From positions 84,501 through 148,500 of the forward strand of contig JAJOZX010006144.1 in the NCBI GenBank assembly GCA_023014485.1: DNA of 64,000 nucleotides, read 5' to 3'. The notes under the pieces were generated by a model. The model made no database searches. It had not been told where the DNA came from and worked only from the letters and a program-made list of their open reading frames with translations. Source of the DNA: Bathynomus jamesi. Lineage: Eukaryota; Arthropoda; Malacostraca; Isopoda; Cirolanidae. The position numbers were made by a program, and so were the translations under genes. Every line of letters begins with the position of its first letter. The stretch's first letter is position 1. Of this stretch, positions 52,986-63,917 are shown piece after piece.

Positions 52986-55249
52986 TATATTGTCCTTGGG
53001 TTCCTCCTATCACAATCTTGTATCTGTTTTCCTGTCCTATCGCTCCAGTTCGTCCTTTGACACTTCAGCGCCGCTGATTGGGAGGCCCTTAGGCAGTACT
53101 TCTGTAATTTCCCATGGAATGATTACTGTTTCCGTGGCCTGGGCCCTTCTGAGTGTGCAGAGCGCATCACAGAGGTATTCTCTCGGGCATGGAGGCATAC
53201 ATTCCATTTTCTATTCCTACTACTAATGCAAAAAAGCCTTGGTTTAACTTTACTTGTTTTAATGCTATCCGCAACAGAGAAGAAACTTTCAGAAGGTACC
53301 GTCGTGACTCTCATTCAGCTTATATTTCTGCCCAGAATCGTGCAAAATCTCTTCTTCGACTCGCCAAAAATTCCTTTATCTGACAAAAATGTGAAAATTT
53401 ATCCATTTCTAATTCTTCTCGCTCTTTCTGGCATCTAACTAAGAACCTCTTCAACAACTTTACTTCCTCTTCTTTCCTTCCTCTTTTCCATTCCGACGGC
53501 ACAGTTGCCGTCTCTTCTCCTGACAAAGCTGAACTCTCGCTCAAACTTTCGCTTACAATTCAACCATGGACGATTCTGGTGCTGTTCCTCCATCTTTTAC
53601 CCGCTCTGACTTTATTATGTCTGAAATTAGAATCTCTTCTAAAGATGTTTTTTCTGCCTTATCTGGGCTCAACTCTAGAAGGCGTATGGTCCTAATGGTA
53701 TTCCTCTTGTTGTTCTTAAGAACTGTGCTTCTGTGCTGACATCCTGCCTAGGCAAACTCTTTCGTCTTTGTCTCTCATCTGGTACTTTTCCTTCCTGCTG
53801 GAAGTTCGCTTTCATTCAGCTCGTCCCAAAGAAGGGTGACCGCTCTCAGTCCTCCAACTATCGACCAATTCCTTTAATTTCTTGCCTTTCCAAAGTTTTT
53901 GAATGTATCCTTAACAGGAAGATTCTTAAACATCTTTCTTCTCACAATCTTCTTTCAGATCGTCAGTATGGATTCCGCAAACGACGCTCGACTGGCGATC
54001 TTCTTCCATATCTCTCTGTTGGTCATCCTCCTTTCAGGATTTCGGTGAAACATTTGCTATTGCGCGAGACATATCGAAAGCTTTTGATAGAGGCTGGCAC
54101 AAATCTTTAATTTCGAAACTGCCCTCCTTCGGTTTCTATCGTTCTATCTGTACTTTCATCTCTAATTTCCTTTCTGGCCGATCTATAGCTGCAGTTGTAG
54201 ATGGCCACTGTTCTTCTCCGAAAGTTATTAACAGTGGTGTTCCTCAGGGTTCTGTCTTGTCACCCACTCTTTCCCTTTTAGTTATTAATAATCCTTTAAT
54301 TCGCACTTTCTGCCCTATTCACTCCTTTGCCGATGATTCCACTCTTCACTTCTCCACCCGTTTCCCAAAGCGTCCCTCATAGCAGTCGCTTCATGATTCG
54401 CGTAGGACGGCTATGGGACACCACCTGACTTCTAATCTTTCTGCTATATCTGATTGGGGCAGAGAAAACCTTGTGGCTTTCAATGCCTCAAAAACTCAGC
54501 TCCTCCATCTGTCTACTCGTCACAATCTTCCACACGATTATTCTCTTACCTTGAACAACACAACTGAATCCTTCCTCTTCTCTTAACATTGTTGGCGTTT
54601 CGTTTCCTCGTGATCTTTCGTGGAAAGATCACATATACTATCTTTCTAAAACAGCTTCTAAGAGGTTAGGTGTGCTGTACCGTCTCCGCGGTTTCTTTAC
54701 CCCTCAGTTGCTGTCTCTGTACAGGGGTCTTGTTCGCCCCTGTATAGAGTATGCTTCTCATGTCTGGGGTGTCTCAACCCACACAGCCGTACTTGACCGG
54801 GTGAAATCAAAGGCTTTTCATCTCATCAATTCCCCGCCTCTTACTGATTGTCTTCAATCTCTCTCTCTCTCCGCCGCAGTGTTGCCTCACTCTCTCTTTA
54901 CTATCGCTATCTTAACGGATATTGATCTTCTGAACTCTCTAACTGCATACCTCCTCCTTTAAGGAGAGCACGCAGTACCAGACTTTCTACACTTTCTCAT
55001 TCCTTTTCTGTCCAACTATCTAATGCAAGGGTTAATCGGTATTTTCAGTCTTTCATCTACTCAACCAGTGAACTCTAGAACAATCTTCCTCAATCCATCT
55101 TTCCTCCTGTCTATGACCTCCCATCTTTCAAACGCAGAGTGTGTAGGCATTTCGACAACCCCGGAACTTGATTTTGGCTCTCTTCTTCTATGGGAGGGGT
55201 GCTTTTGCGGAATTTGCCCTTGGCCCCTCCTTCCTACATAAAAAGAAAA
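52986..55249 (+). mobile_element. LINE family A, 5'-truncated, inserted in LINE-B
   Basis: It starts inside the endonuclease C-terminus, where the expected SDHN motif appears as SSYHNLVSV, and runs through the RT to the 3' end CCTTGGCCCCTCCTTCC. It interrupts LINE-B between its PHD and CCCH parts. Further 3' ends of this family are at 21700, 40673, 41700, 44107 and 59785. Confidence 0.88.
53050..55110 (+). pseudogene. LINE-A reverse transcriptase, broken
   Basis: 53733-54110 holds the RT start (QLVPKKGDRSQSSNYRPIP and RQYGFRKRRSTGDLL). Around 54240 VPQGSVLSPTLSL and around 54330 SFADDSTLHFS give the palm and catalytic box. 54672-54962 gives the C-terminal region (RPCIEYASHVWGVSTHTAVL). At least five frameshifts or stops separate them. 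Confidence 0.85.
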
Positions 55250-55524
55250 TCTGAACAGCCCCCAATATGCAATTTCTTCTATAATAATAGTTATTGTAAA
55301 TTTGAAGACATGCAAATTCTACCACCCGGACATCTGTAGGACCTACGCCAAATATGGAACCTGCAAATACAAGAAAAATGCTACAATCATCTCCCGACGA
55401 ACCCAAAGGACAAAGGACAAAGTTTAAAGGGCAATAGGAATAACAGTAACACTAGGAATAACAATAGGAATACAATAAGCGAACAAGAACATTTTTTCAC
55501 GATACGGCTGCTAAATGTCATCCA

Positions 55525-55881
55525 ATGCATGCAGTTGACACAGTTGAAAACCCCCGAGCCAAACTGCTTCCGGGTAAGAAGCTACCAGAACAGGTAGGCG
55601 AAAACGGATCTCTCTCAGAGGACCATAGGGCAACGAAACAAGCGATACCGAAGGAAAACGAACTTGAAATGCACAAGAGGCAACGAAAAACAAAGAACAT
55701 AAATATTGTCCTGGCTAATATTCGAGGAATAAGACCAAACCAATCACTCAACAAAATTTCGTACCTGAAAGGTTTTATTGCCAAACAAGGGCGGAGATCG
55801 CATACCTCACAGAAACTCATCTTAAGAATTGCCAAGGAAATTGTGAAAACTGTGAACATTGTATTGATAAGAAAGAGATAA
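55525..55881 (+). pseudogene. LINE-B endonuclease start
   Basis: Residues about 55-80 read KNINIVLANIRGIRPNQSLN, the first strand of an exonuclease-endonuclease-phosphatase fold (the N/I-rich start where LINE endonucleases carry their first catalytic Asn). The frame is then lost. Pieces continue to about 56300, including a TICGDFNFP-like block near 56125 split by a frameshift. Confidence 0.65.
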
Positions 55882-56178
55882 ATATAAAGGGTTTCAACTT
55901 ACTAAGGGTGGGTAGAACAGCAAGACGTAAAGGTGGCTGCGCTATATATGTACATGAATGTCATATGACAGAGACGGTAATAAATAAATCAAACAGCTTT
56001 GCGGAACTTCTAACACTGAAAATAGAAAAACTAAACGTGATACTGATAGTCATATAAACTATCTCGGAGGTCGTTGATGATATCAAAAACCTAATGAAGG
56101 CCATAAACCTCCATCCCTTACTATAATGATCTGTGGAGACTTTAACTTCCCATTTATAAAATACAAAAAAGTGGCTAG

Positions 56179-56253
<75 letters not shown>

Positions 56254-56655
56254 CTAGATCTGGTATTCACGAATAACACGAACTTGATTGCTGATATAAA
56301 AATAACCCCAACCATTTGATATAAAAATAACCCCAACCATTATCTCAGACCACATCTTAATCAAGATATCAACAAATATGGCGACAACATTAAAAGGCAA
56401 TACACATATTGAGGAAAGAAGCAAATTTGGGGCCTTTAACTTAAACTCCAAGACTATAAATTGGGAAGCAATCAGATCGCACACGGCCCAAATAAAGTGA
56501 AGAACAGTTTTAGAGAATAAAACAACTGAAGAAATACTAACAACCTTGGTAGAAAAGACGCTGAGAATTTAAAAAAAATATGCTCCGAAATCACAGCCAA
56601 AAGGAAAGAGGAGCTGGCTAGAGAGGCAAAAGAGAAGAATATTCCGCAAAAGAGA

Positions 56656-58445
56656 GTGGAGGCGAAGTTAGCCAACTGCGGAGATAATGCCAGGAAAGTA
56701 GTTCGAGAAAAACTGGAGGGTATCGATAGGGAAATACAAACCCTGGTTAAGGACCATACAGAGAGGGAAGAAGAAAAGGCGGTAGAAGCAATAAAGGAAA
56801 ATCCAAAGTACTTCTATAGCTATGCGAAAAGGAAAACAAAAACGCGCGCCGCTATTGGGCCCTTAAGGATGAGAAATAATGAACTAACCGTCGATCTAAA
56901 AAAAATATCTGAAACATTGAGAGCCCAGTATGAGTCAGTTTTCAGTACTCCAAAAAGTGACAAAGCGATACCTGACATAGATGCATTCTTTGAAGAGAAA
57001 TTGCAAGGAGAGTATGTAACAGACTTTGATTTTACCCCCAGAAGATGTAGCGAGAGCTATAGGACAAATGGAACCACATTCAGCTGCGGGTCCGGACAAT
57101 TGGAACGCATTATTGATTAAAAACTGTAAAAATGAAATAGCTACACCTTTGTACTGGATATGGAGAAGATCCCTAGACACTGAGGAAATACCGAACATCT
57201 TGAAAAGAGGAAACATTGTCCCTATATATAAAGAAGGGGATAGATCTCAAGCAAAGAACTATAGACCAGTGTCATTGACGTCTCACCTCACCAAAATATT
57301 TGAAAGAATAGTTAGAGAGAAAATCTACGATTTCTTGGAAACACTGGAAAGATTCAACGAAAATCAGCACGGATTCCGATCAGGTAGATTATGCCTATCA
57401 CAACTAATAGAGCACTATAACAATATCCTAGATGCACTGGAAGGCAATAACAACTACGATGTCATATACACGGATTTTGCTAAAGCTTTCGACAAATGCG
57501 ATCATGCTATAATAGCACATAAAATGAAATATATGGGAATAACAGGCAAAGTGGGATAATGGATCTACAACTTCCTCAGAGAACGTCTACAGGTCGTCAA
57601 AATTCAAGGTATATTATCATCAGAATCGGATGTACGCAGCTCAGTACCACAAGGTACAGTACTGGCCCTACTCCTGTTCATTGTCATGCTAACAGACATA
57701 GACAGCGGAGTAAACAGCAACAGTATAGTAACATCCTTTGCGGACGATACAAAGATCAGCAGAAAAATCAGCGATGCAAATGAAGTGGAGGCCTTGCAGA
57801 GGGATACGAACAAAATATACACATGGTCAGAAGACAACAACATGACATTTATTACCGAGAAATTTCAGCTCTTGAGATATGGTAGAAATGAGGAACTTAA
57901 ACAGACTGCATATTATGCTCCAGATAGACAGGAAATTCAGAGAAACACGAAAGCGATCGATTTCGGGGTAATAATGACCGATGATGTGAAATTCGAAACA
58001 CAAAATCAGATAGCGATAAACAAAGCAAAAAGAGTGGTGGGACAGGTACTAAGAACGTTCAAAAGAAGGGACAGGACAGTAATGATTCCCCTGCTAAAAA
58101 CACTGATTATACCAAAACTTGAATACTGCTCAGTTTTGACGTCCCCATATAAAAAAGAAGAAACTAATAGACTAGAAGAAATTCAGAGACATTTCACAGC
58201 CAAGATTGATGGCTGCAGAGAACTCAACTACGTACTGGGAAAGACTACGTAAACTAAATCTATACTCCCTGGAAAGAAGCAGAGAGAGGTACACCATAAT
58301 CTACATATGGAAAATGATCGAAAAACTGGTACCAAACCTCAAACTAAACCCAATTACCATTCAGACAACGCTGGAAAGTAGGAAAGACAGAATGTGTAAT
58401 GTTCCCAAATTAAAGGCTCGACAAGGGACCTCTTCAACACTGTAG
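56656..58445 (+). pseudogene. LINE-B reverse transcriptase, broken
   Basis: 56656-57120 is the pre-RT region (YFYSYAKRKTKTRAAIGPL). 57026-57559 is the RT start (NIVPIYKEGDRSQAKNYRPV, DVIYTDFAKAFDKCDH with catalytic D). Around 57647 VPQGTVLAPLL and at 57735 SFADDTKIS give the palm motifs. 57686-58252 is the thumb and C-terminus (KTLIIPKLEYCSVLTSPYKK). Frameshifts lie near 57060, 57555, 57680 and 58230. Catalytic aspartates are preserved. Confidence 0.88.
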
Positions 58446-58865
58446 GAAATTGATTGGTTGTCAGGGGACCAAGACTTTTTAACCAGCTTCTAAAGGACCT
58501 CAGAAACGTTACAGGAGTCAAAGTTGATGTCTTCAAGAGAAGACTAGATGCCTGGCTGAGGACGGTACAAGATAAGCCGGGTGTACCTGGCTATGTACGG
58601 TGGAGAGCGCAATAAAGCAACTAGAGGCGGGGTCACCAGTTTGACCTTCGTGTGAAGAGAGACCAACACACGGAACATCAACAAAGTTAACGAGGTATAT
58701 GAGTTACAGAGTTTTGATTTAGTCTACCTTGTCTTTTTTTGTACAACTGTACTTTCCCAATATTTTAAAATGTAAAAAAAAATTAGATGTAATTTTAATG
58801 GCACCGACAAAAAGTAGGGGAGATGTAAATCTAAAAAAAAATAATAAACTTCCTTCAAGAAGGGT

Positions 58866-59000
58866 TACGCCGTGACCAGTGTCGTGACACCACTTCCCAT
58901 CCAAACAGCGAAGTTAATAGACATTGGGTCTGGAGAGTAGCCTGATAGAAGGCCTTCTTCCTCTGAGTACAGATTATGTAGCGACCTGTGGTCCGAATAT
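58866..59000 (+). mobile_element. SINE with 5S-derived head, diverged copy
   Basis: AACAGCGAAGTTAATAGACA and AGTAGCCTGATAGAAGG correspond to the 5S-like head at 17046-17096. ACAGATTATGTAGCGACC then matches the body of the same SINE. The copy is clearly older than the one at 16990. Confidence 0.65.
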
Positions 59001-59172
59001 AAAACTAATTTCGAGATCCATTTTACAGAAATGTGGACCGAAAGGTGTAATTTTAAGTGGTAAAAAAAAAACTATATTGAACCAATGTCCGCGTTTATTT
59101 GAAAAAAATCATTTCTGCATTTCTAAATGTATCAGAGCAAGGAATAACTCTCTCTCTCTCTCTCTCTCTCTC

Positions 59173-59221
<49 letters not shown>

Positions 59222-59223
59222 TA
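59001..59223. repeat. (CT)n-(TA)n compound microsatellite and flank
   Basis: (CT)n at 59149-59174 passes into (TA)n to 59216, next to a Z-like terminus. Confidence 0.9.
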
Positions 59224-59450
59224 CAGGGAATCTGTGTAACTAGGGATTTCATGAAATCCCTAAAATGTTCAGGGATTTCATGTAAGGTTAAGTCGTGATA
59301 TTTTCGTTAGTTTTAACGAAAATATCACGACTTAACCTAACCAATCGTCAGGGGCGTACAGTTGACCTAACCGGGCACTCAATAATTTTCCCCTATGTTT
59401 AACGAAAATATCACGACTTAACCTTACATGAAATCACTGAATATTTTTGG
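59224..59450. mobile_element. Z-like TA-flanked element, degraded
   Basis: It begins TA-CAGGGAATCTGTGTAACTA, then small palindromes AGGGATTTCATGAAATCCCT, an analogue of the GCGAAATGAC palindromes of Z but with different bases. A full P palindrome (59283-59345) plus a further half-unit follow. The right end (CATGAAATCACTGAATATTT) is decayed. Confidence 0.65.
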
Positions 59451-60059
59451 GATAATATAATTCAAATCGGATTTGTCTCTTTCCTTGCGTTACTTTATAC
59501 ATACCTTTTATTGTATCTCCTTTTTCAAGTACTGTGGCCATTTTATTAAATCAAATTGGTCGTGTTTTGTTTATTTATTAAAGGAACAACTGTCATCTAA
59601 GTGGGGTGTCATTAATGTGTCTAACTTCCGTGACTGATGAAAAATCTTGTGAAGATTTCTTTAAAAAATCAAATTGACGAACCTATTTCCAAAAAATCTA
59701 CGGAATTTACTTAGAAATTTTCAGACCAAAATTGAGTTTTCACTTAAGTTGTTTTTGATTGTAAGAAATTTTAATCCAGACTTAATACAAGTAACTCTCG
59801 CTCTTGGCCCCATCCTTCCTGCATAAAAAAACCAAACAAACTTAAACTATCTTTTGGAATTCAAATTTATTGTTTGGACGAAAAATTGTGAGTGTACAAT
59901 TGTAAATTGAGTGTACAACCGAATGTACAACTGTGAGTGTACAACTGTAAACGTATTCTAAATTAATGTACAATTATGAGTGAAACTTTAAAAGAGTGAA
60001 GTAAAATCTCGGTGCTTTTTCGTTATACCCCCGTAATTTTAATAAGCCTCCAATGTCAA
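59451..60059. other. Intergenic with a LINE-A 3' tail
   Basis: A LINE-A 3' tail (TCTTGGCCCCATCCTTCCTG) at 59800-59822 is followed by AT-rich DNA with GTGTACAACTGTA repeats near 59890-59950. No gene. Confidence 0.5.
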
Positions 60060-60152
60060 TCGTCCTTGACGATTGGTTAGGTTAAGTCGTAGTATTTTAT
60101 ATTTTCGTTAGTTTTAACGAAAATATCACGAGTAAACTTAACCAATCGTTAT
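60060..60152. repeat. P palindrome
   Basis: CCTTGACGATTGGTTAGGTT faces AACTTAACCAATCGTTA around CGTTAGTTTTAACG. One arm carries a TTTATA insertion. Confidence 0.85.
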
Positions 60153-60189
60153 AACGGAAAAGTACCAAAATTTCTATGAAGGATTCTGT

Positions 60190-60395
60190 TCTTTCTCTAC
60201 TCTTTTGCATAAGACTCTCTTGTTAGCTGAGGGTAAAATAAAGGTTAAAAGTCCAAAAATTAAAATTGGGCTTGAAGTAAGTCGAGAAAATTTTGTGTAT
60301 GGAATTGAAAGCCCATCCTAGTGTATAATAAGGCCATACTGAACAAGCGGACGCAGGCGCAACAAGTGAAATCAAACAGTGGTTGCGCGACAATA
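60190..60395 (-). repeat. Repeat module Y, second copy
   Basis: Reverse complement of 12357-12555, ending next to a (TA)n tract that leads into the Z-type element. Confidence 0.85.
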
Positions 60396-60420
60396 TATAC
60401 ATATATATATATATATGTTA

Positions 60421-61087
60421 CAGGCAAAGTGTGTAACCAGCCATTTTGCGTAATGGCTGAAACTTTTAGTCATTTCGCGAAATGGCTGTTTCACTTCGTC
60501 ATTTCGCGAAATGACTAAAATCTTCAGCCATTACGCGAAATGGCTGAAATTCCACCTTGGTCATTTCGTACAAGATCATTTGCCCAGTTAGGTCAACTGT
60601 ATGCCCTTGACAATTGGTTAGGTTAAGTTGTGTTATTTTCGTTAGTTTTAACGAAAATAACACGACTTAACCTAACCAATTTTCAAGGGCATACAGTTGA
60701 CCTAACCGGGCCTTCAATGACGGACATCGGAATAACATTGAAGGTCCGGTTAGTATTTTAAAACCTCTCTATTGAAAATTGAAATTCAAATGTGTTCAAA
60801 TGTGTTCAAATGTGTATTTGAAGAGTGTTTCTCACTTATTTGAAGAGACCTGTGGATGTATGTTTGTTTTAGCAGATTTAGTTAGTTAAATAAAGGTTTC
60901 CAATTTTATTGTGATGTTTGTTATTTCTATGAATTCATAACAAAAGTCCAAGGTGGAATTTCAGCCATTTCGCGTAATGGCTGAAAATTTTAGTCATTTC
61001 GCGAAATGACTAAGTGAAACAGCCATTTCGCGAAATGACTAAAAGTTTCAGCTATTACGCGAAATGGTTGGTTACACACTTTGACTG
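60421..61087. mobile_element. Non-autonomous Z element
   Basis: TA-flanked ends CAGGCAAAGTGTGTAACCAG and, inward from the right, CAGTCAAAGTGTGTAACCAA match for about 150 bp. The ends contain several copies of GTCATTTCGCGAAATGAC-type palindromes. The interior holds a P palindrome (60585-60717) and pieces found at 3850-3930 and 7096-7220 of the long Z copy. No transposase sequence. (TA)n tracts border both sides. Confidence 0.9.
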
Positions 61088-61123
<36 letters not shown>

Positions 61124-61645
61124 TGTTGTATAATGTGTGTAATCACTGTGTGCGGCGCGTAGGTCTGCAAAATTTTCAAAATTCAGAATTATTTTGGTTA
61201 ATATTCGTCTTTTCACCCTCTCACGCGCGGTTAAAACAGTATAATATATTGAATTGCCATTCAAAACTGACTAAGAAAATATATATCTTATGTTGTGCAA
61301 ATTTGTTCAAATGTACTTTTTTTAATAAAATATATTTCCTGTTTTGGCTATAATGTACTTTTTTTCATAAAATATTTTTCCTGATTAGGCTATTTTTTTT
61401 CGCTACTCTGCGACTTAACTAGTTTGTTGGTTTTTGTTCTGGCTACTTTTTTTTTCTAATTGGATTCAATTTGGTGGTACTTGTGATAGAATTATGACGT
61501 GCCGTTCGTGTGATTTCGACTTTGAGAACTTGATTCGTATTGTGCCTGAGATGAAGACAAAGGATTGGATGTTTTTTTCAATTACGGCGTTATTCTTTCA
61601 TCCTTAACTTGCCTGAAATGTGACAGTGAGTGCCTAATACGAAAG
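61088..61645. repeat. (TA)n and repeat module W, longer copy
   Basis: After (TA)n (61088-61121) the sequence is the reverse complement of 3441-3670, with about 295 bp of extra AT-rich DNA (61176-61470). TTCGTGTGATTTCGACTTTG and GCCTGAAATGTGACAGTGAG are shared. Confidence 0.82.
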
Positions 61646-61731
61646 GATCAGAAGATATTTAGGTGAAATAACCAATATTAACCTGTTAATATATGAAAAT
61701 AAAAACCCACTCTAATAGACAGAGTTTATTT

Positions 61732-61772
61732 CCACAACAGTTTCGATGCCCACTGGCATCCTCCTCGTGTGG
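61732..61772 (-). ncRNA. Hammerhead-like motif, left arm
   Basis: The minus strand reads CCAC, ACGAGGA, GGATGCC-AGTG-GGCATC, GAAACTGTT, GTGG. Stem I (CCAC/GTGG) can form. The core start is ACGAGGA here, further from CUGANGA than the other copies. Confidence 0.35.
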
Positions 61773-62284
61773 ATACAGAAAAACGAATGAACCAAAAGAA
61801 GAGGGAAAAACAGTCCAGGGACCAACCGTTAAGAAATTCGCACCTAGGTTAGATCCCATTCTCCCGACACCGGAAGGGCATTTTCATTAAAGGGACCCGC
61901 TTATAAGTACATTCGCACAAATTTAAAACTATCTTCCTGTTCTAAACATACAGATTCTATTATTTTTTTTTACATAATTATTACATTTATTATTAAATTT
62001 ATTACATTTAATATTGCATTATTATTTATTACAGAAATTATAAATTTATTATTACATTGATTTTTACATTGTTGTTTATTATACAGAACTTATAAACCGA
62101 AAAACGAATGAAAAAGGCGAGAAGGAAACAATCCAGAGACCATTGAGAAATTCGCACCTAGGTTAGATACCGTTCTCCCGACCTTCGCACAAATTAAAAT
62201 TATCTACTTTTTCTATACATACAGATTCTATTATTTTTTTTCGACATAATTATTACAGTTATAAAATACCTTACTTGATTCCCA

Positions 62285-62770
62285 ATCTATAGCATGATTA
62301 TTTTGGCTGGCGTGATATAAATCGCATTATTAGTATTACAACTTCTGAAGGCATATTTGTGTTCTTTAATACGGGTTTCAATATTTCTTCCAGTTTCTCC
62401 CATGTATACTAAATCACAACTTTTACAGGGAATGCTGTAGACAGGCTTGTTCCTCTTTCGCAACGTTATTCCTAACCAATTTACTTTTCACGGTAGACGA
62501 ATATTTGAACGCCAAAGCAAACTTAAAATCTTTCGTCAACGGTTTTACTCTTTCTAAGCTGGCAATGTAAGACAAACTCACATATTGTTTTTGGTTAACT
62601 GACGGTTCCCGAGGGGCATAAAAAGATTTTCTGGCTTTAAAATACGCCTTTCTGATAAGCCACTCAGGATATTTTAAATCCTTAAAAATGTTCCAAATCT
62701 TTGAATTTTCCGGGTCCAGCAAATGTGGGCTACAAATCCTGAGTGCTCTTAGAAACATGGAAGAAATAAT
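62285..62770 (-). pseudogene. Penelope-like protein: RT end and GIY-YIG endonuclease start
   Basis: 62423-62758 encodes FLRALRICSPHLLDPENSK and YPEWLIRKAYFKARKSFYAP, the linker region after a Penelope reverse transcriptase. In a shifted frame 62300-62450 encodes VYSIPCKSCDLVYMGETGRN and IETRIKEHKYAFRSC. This is the GIY-YIG pattern (here VYS...VYMG) with the conserved GETGR. The RT catalytic part and the end of the endonuclease are missing or frameshifted. Confidence 0.8.
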
Positions 62771-63495
62771 TGAGCTTTTAACCCCTTCATCATGATATGA
62801 AAAAGTGTTTCCTTACTCGCTTTTAGTAAATGTAATAATGGAAGTAATAAATGTGGAAATAAATATAAATGCAACAGATGTAATAATGAAGGTAATATTA
62901 TAAATTTAATAATTAGGGTAAAGGTAATAATAATAATAATAGTTAAAAAAAATGTAAATGCAATAATAAATGCAGTAATTATGTCAAAATATTTATTAGA
63001 ATCTGTATGTATAGAACAAGAAGATAGTTTTAATTTGTGCGAATGTACTTATAAGCGGGACCCTCTAATAAAATGCCCTTCCGGTGTCGGGAGAACGGTA
63101 TCTAACCTAGGTGCTAATTTCTTAATGGTCTCTGGATTGTTTCCTTCTCGCCTTTTTCATTCGTTTTTCGGTTTATAATTTCTGTATAATAAACAACAAT
63201 GTAATAATCAATGTAATAATAAATTTATAATTTCTGTAATAAATAATAATGCAATATTAGATGTAATAAATTTAATAATAAATGTAATAATTAGGTAAAA
63301 AAAAATAATAGAATCTGTATGTTTAGAAGAGGAAGATAGTTTTAAATTTGTGCGAATGTACTTATAAGCGGGTCCCTTTAATGAAAATGCCCTTCCGGTG
63401 TCGGGAGAATGGGATCTAACCTAGGTGCGAATTTCTTAACGGTCGGTCCCTGGACTGTTTTTCCCTCTTGTTTTGGTTCATTCGTTTTTCTGTAT

Positions 63496-63536
63496 CCACC
63501 CGAGGAGGATGCCAGTGGGCATCGAAACTGTTGTGG
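63496..63536 (+). ncRNA. Hammerhead-like motif, right arm
   Basis: The plus strand reads CCAC, CCGAGGA, GGATGCC-AGTG-GGCATC, GAAACTGTT, GTGG. Stem I and stem II pair perfectly as written. U4 is replaced by C and one extra G precedes stem II. Confidence 0.4.
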
Positions 63537-63576
63537 AAATAAACTCTGTCTATTAGAGTGGGTTTTTATTTTCATA

Positions 63577-63885
63577 AATGTAGTATGTATTTAAAGTGAT
63601 TTGGCTCTCATTTTGGACATGAATGACCAAGAAAGACACTACTTGCTTTCGCTTATCTTTATGTTTCTTATATTCTTAAATGTAAAGTGTTCGTGTAAAA
63701 TGTTCGTGTAAAATGTTCGTGTAAAGTGTTCGTGTAAAGTGTACAAAACTTCAATAGTTAATTAAGTTTTAGATTGCCATTTAATAATTTTTTTTTTTAT
63801 CTCAAATGGGTAACAAGTTATTAAGTTTTAAACTTCCTCGCAAACTTTATACCATATATATATATATATAATATATATATATATT

Positions 63886-63917
<32 letters not shown>

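Larger units (their letters stand above)
52401..58690 (+). mobile_element. LINE family B, long copy split by LINE-A
   Basis: In order: an ORF1 with a PHD-like finger (52420-52900), the inserted LINE-A (about 52986-55249), a CCCH-like motif (55310-55380), the endonuclease start (55690-55830), a (TA)n expansion at 56180-56251, the RT (56656-58445), and a 3' end with GACCTTCGTGTGAAGAGAG near 58640. All parts are frameshifted. This is the longest LINE in the window. Confidence 0.85.
61691..63576 (-). mobile_element. Penelope-like element with long inverted arms
   Basis: The left arm (about 61691-62260) and right arm (about 62975-63576) are inverted copies of each other, differing at few positions. 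Each contains two direct sub-repeats of GAAATTCGCACCTAGGTTAG and a hammerhead-like motif near its outer end. Between them is a minus-strand fragment of a Penelope protein. Inverted or tandem terminal repeats plus a GIY-YIG domain are known for Penelope-like elements. Confidence 0.8.
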
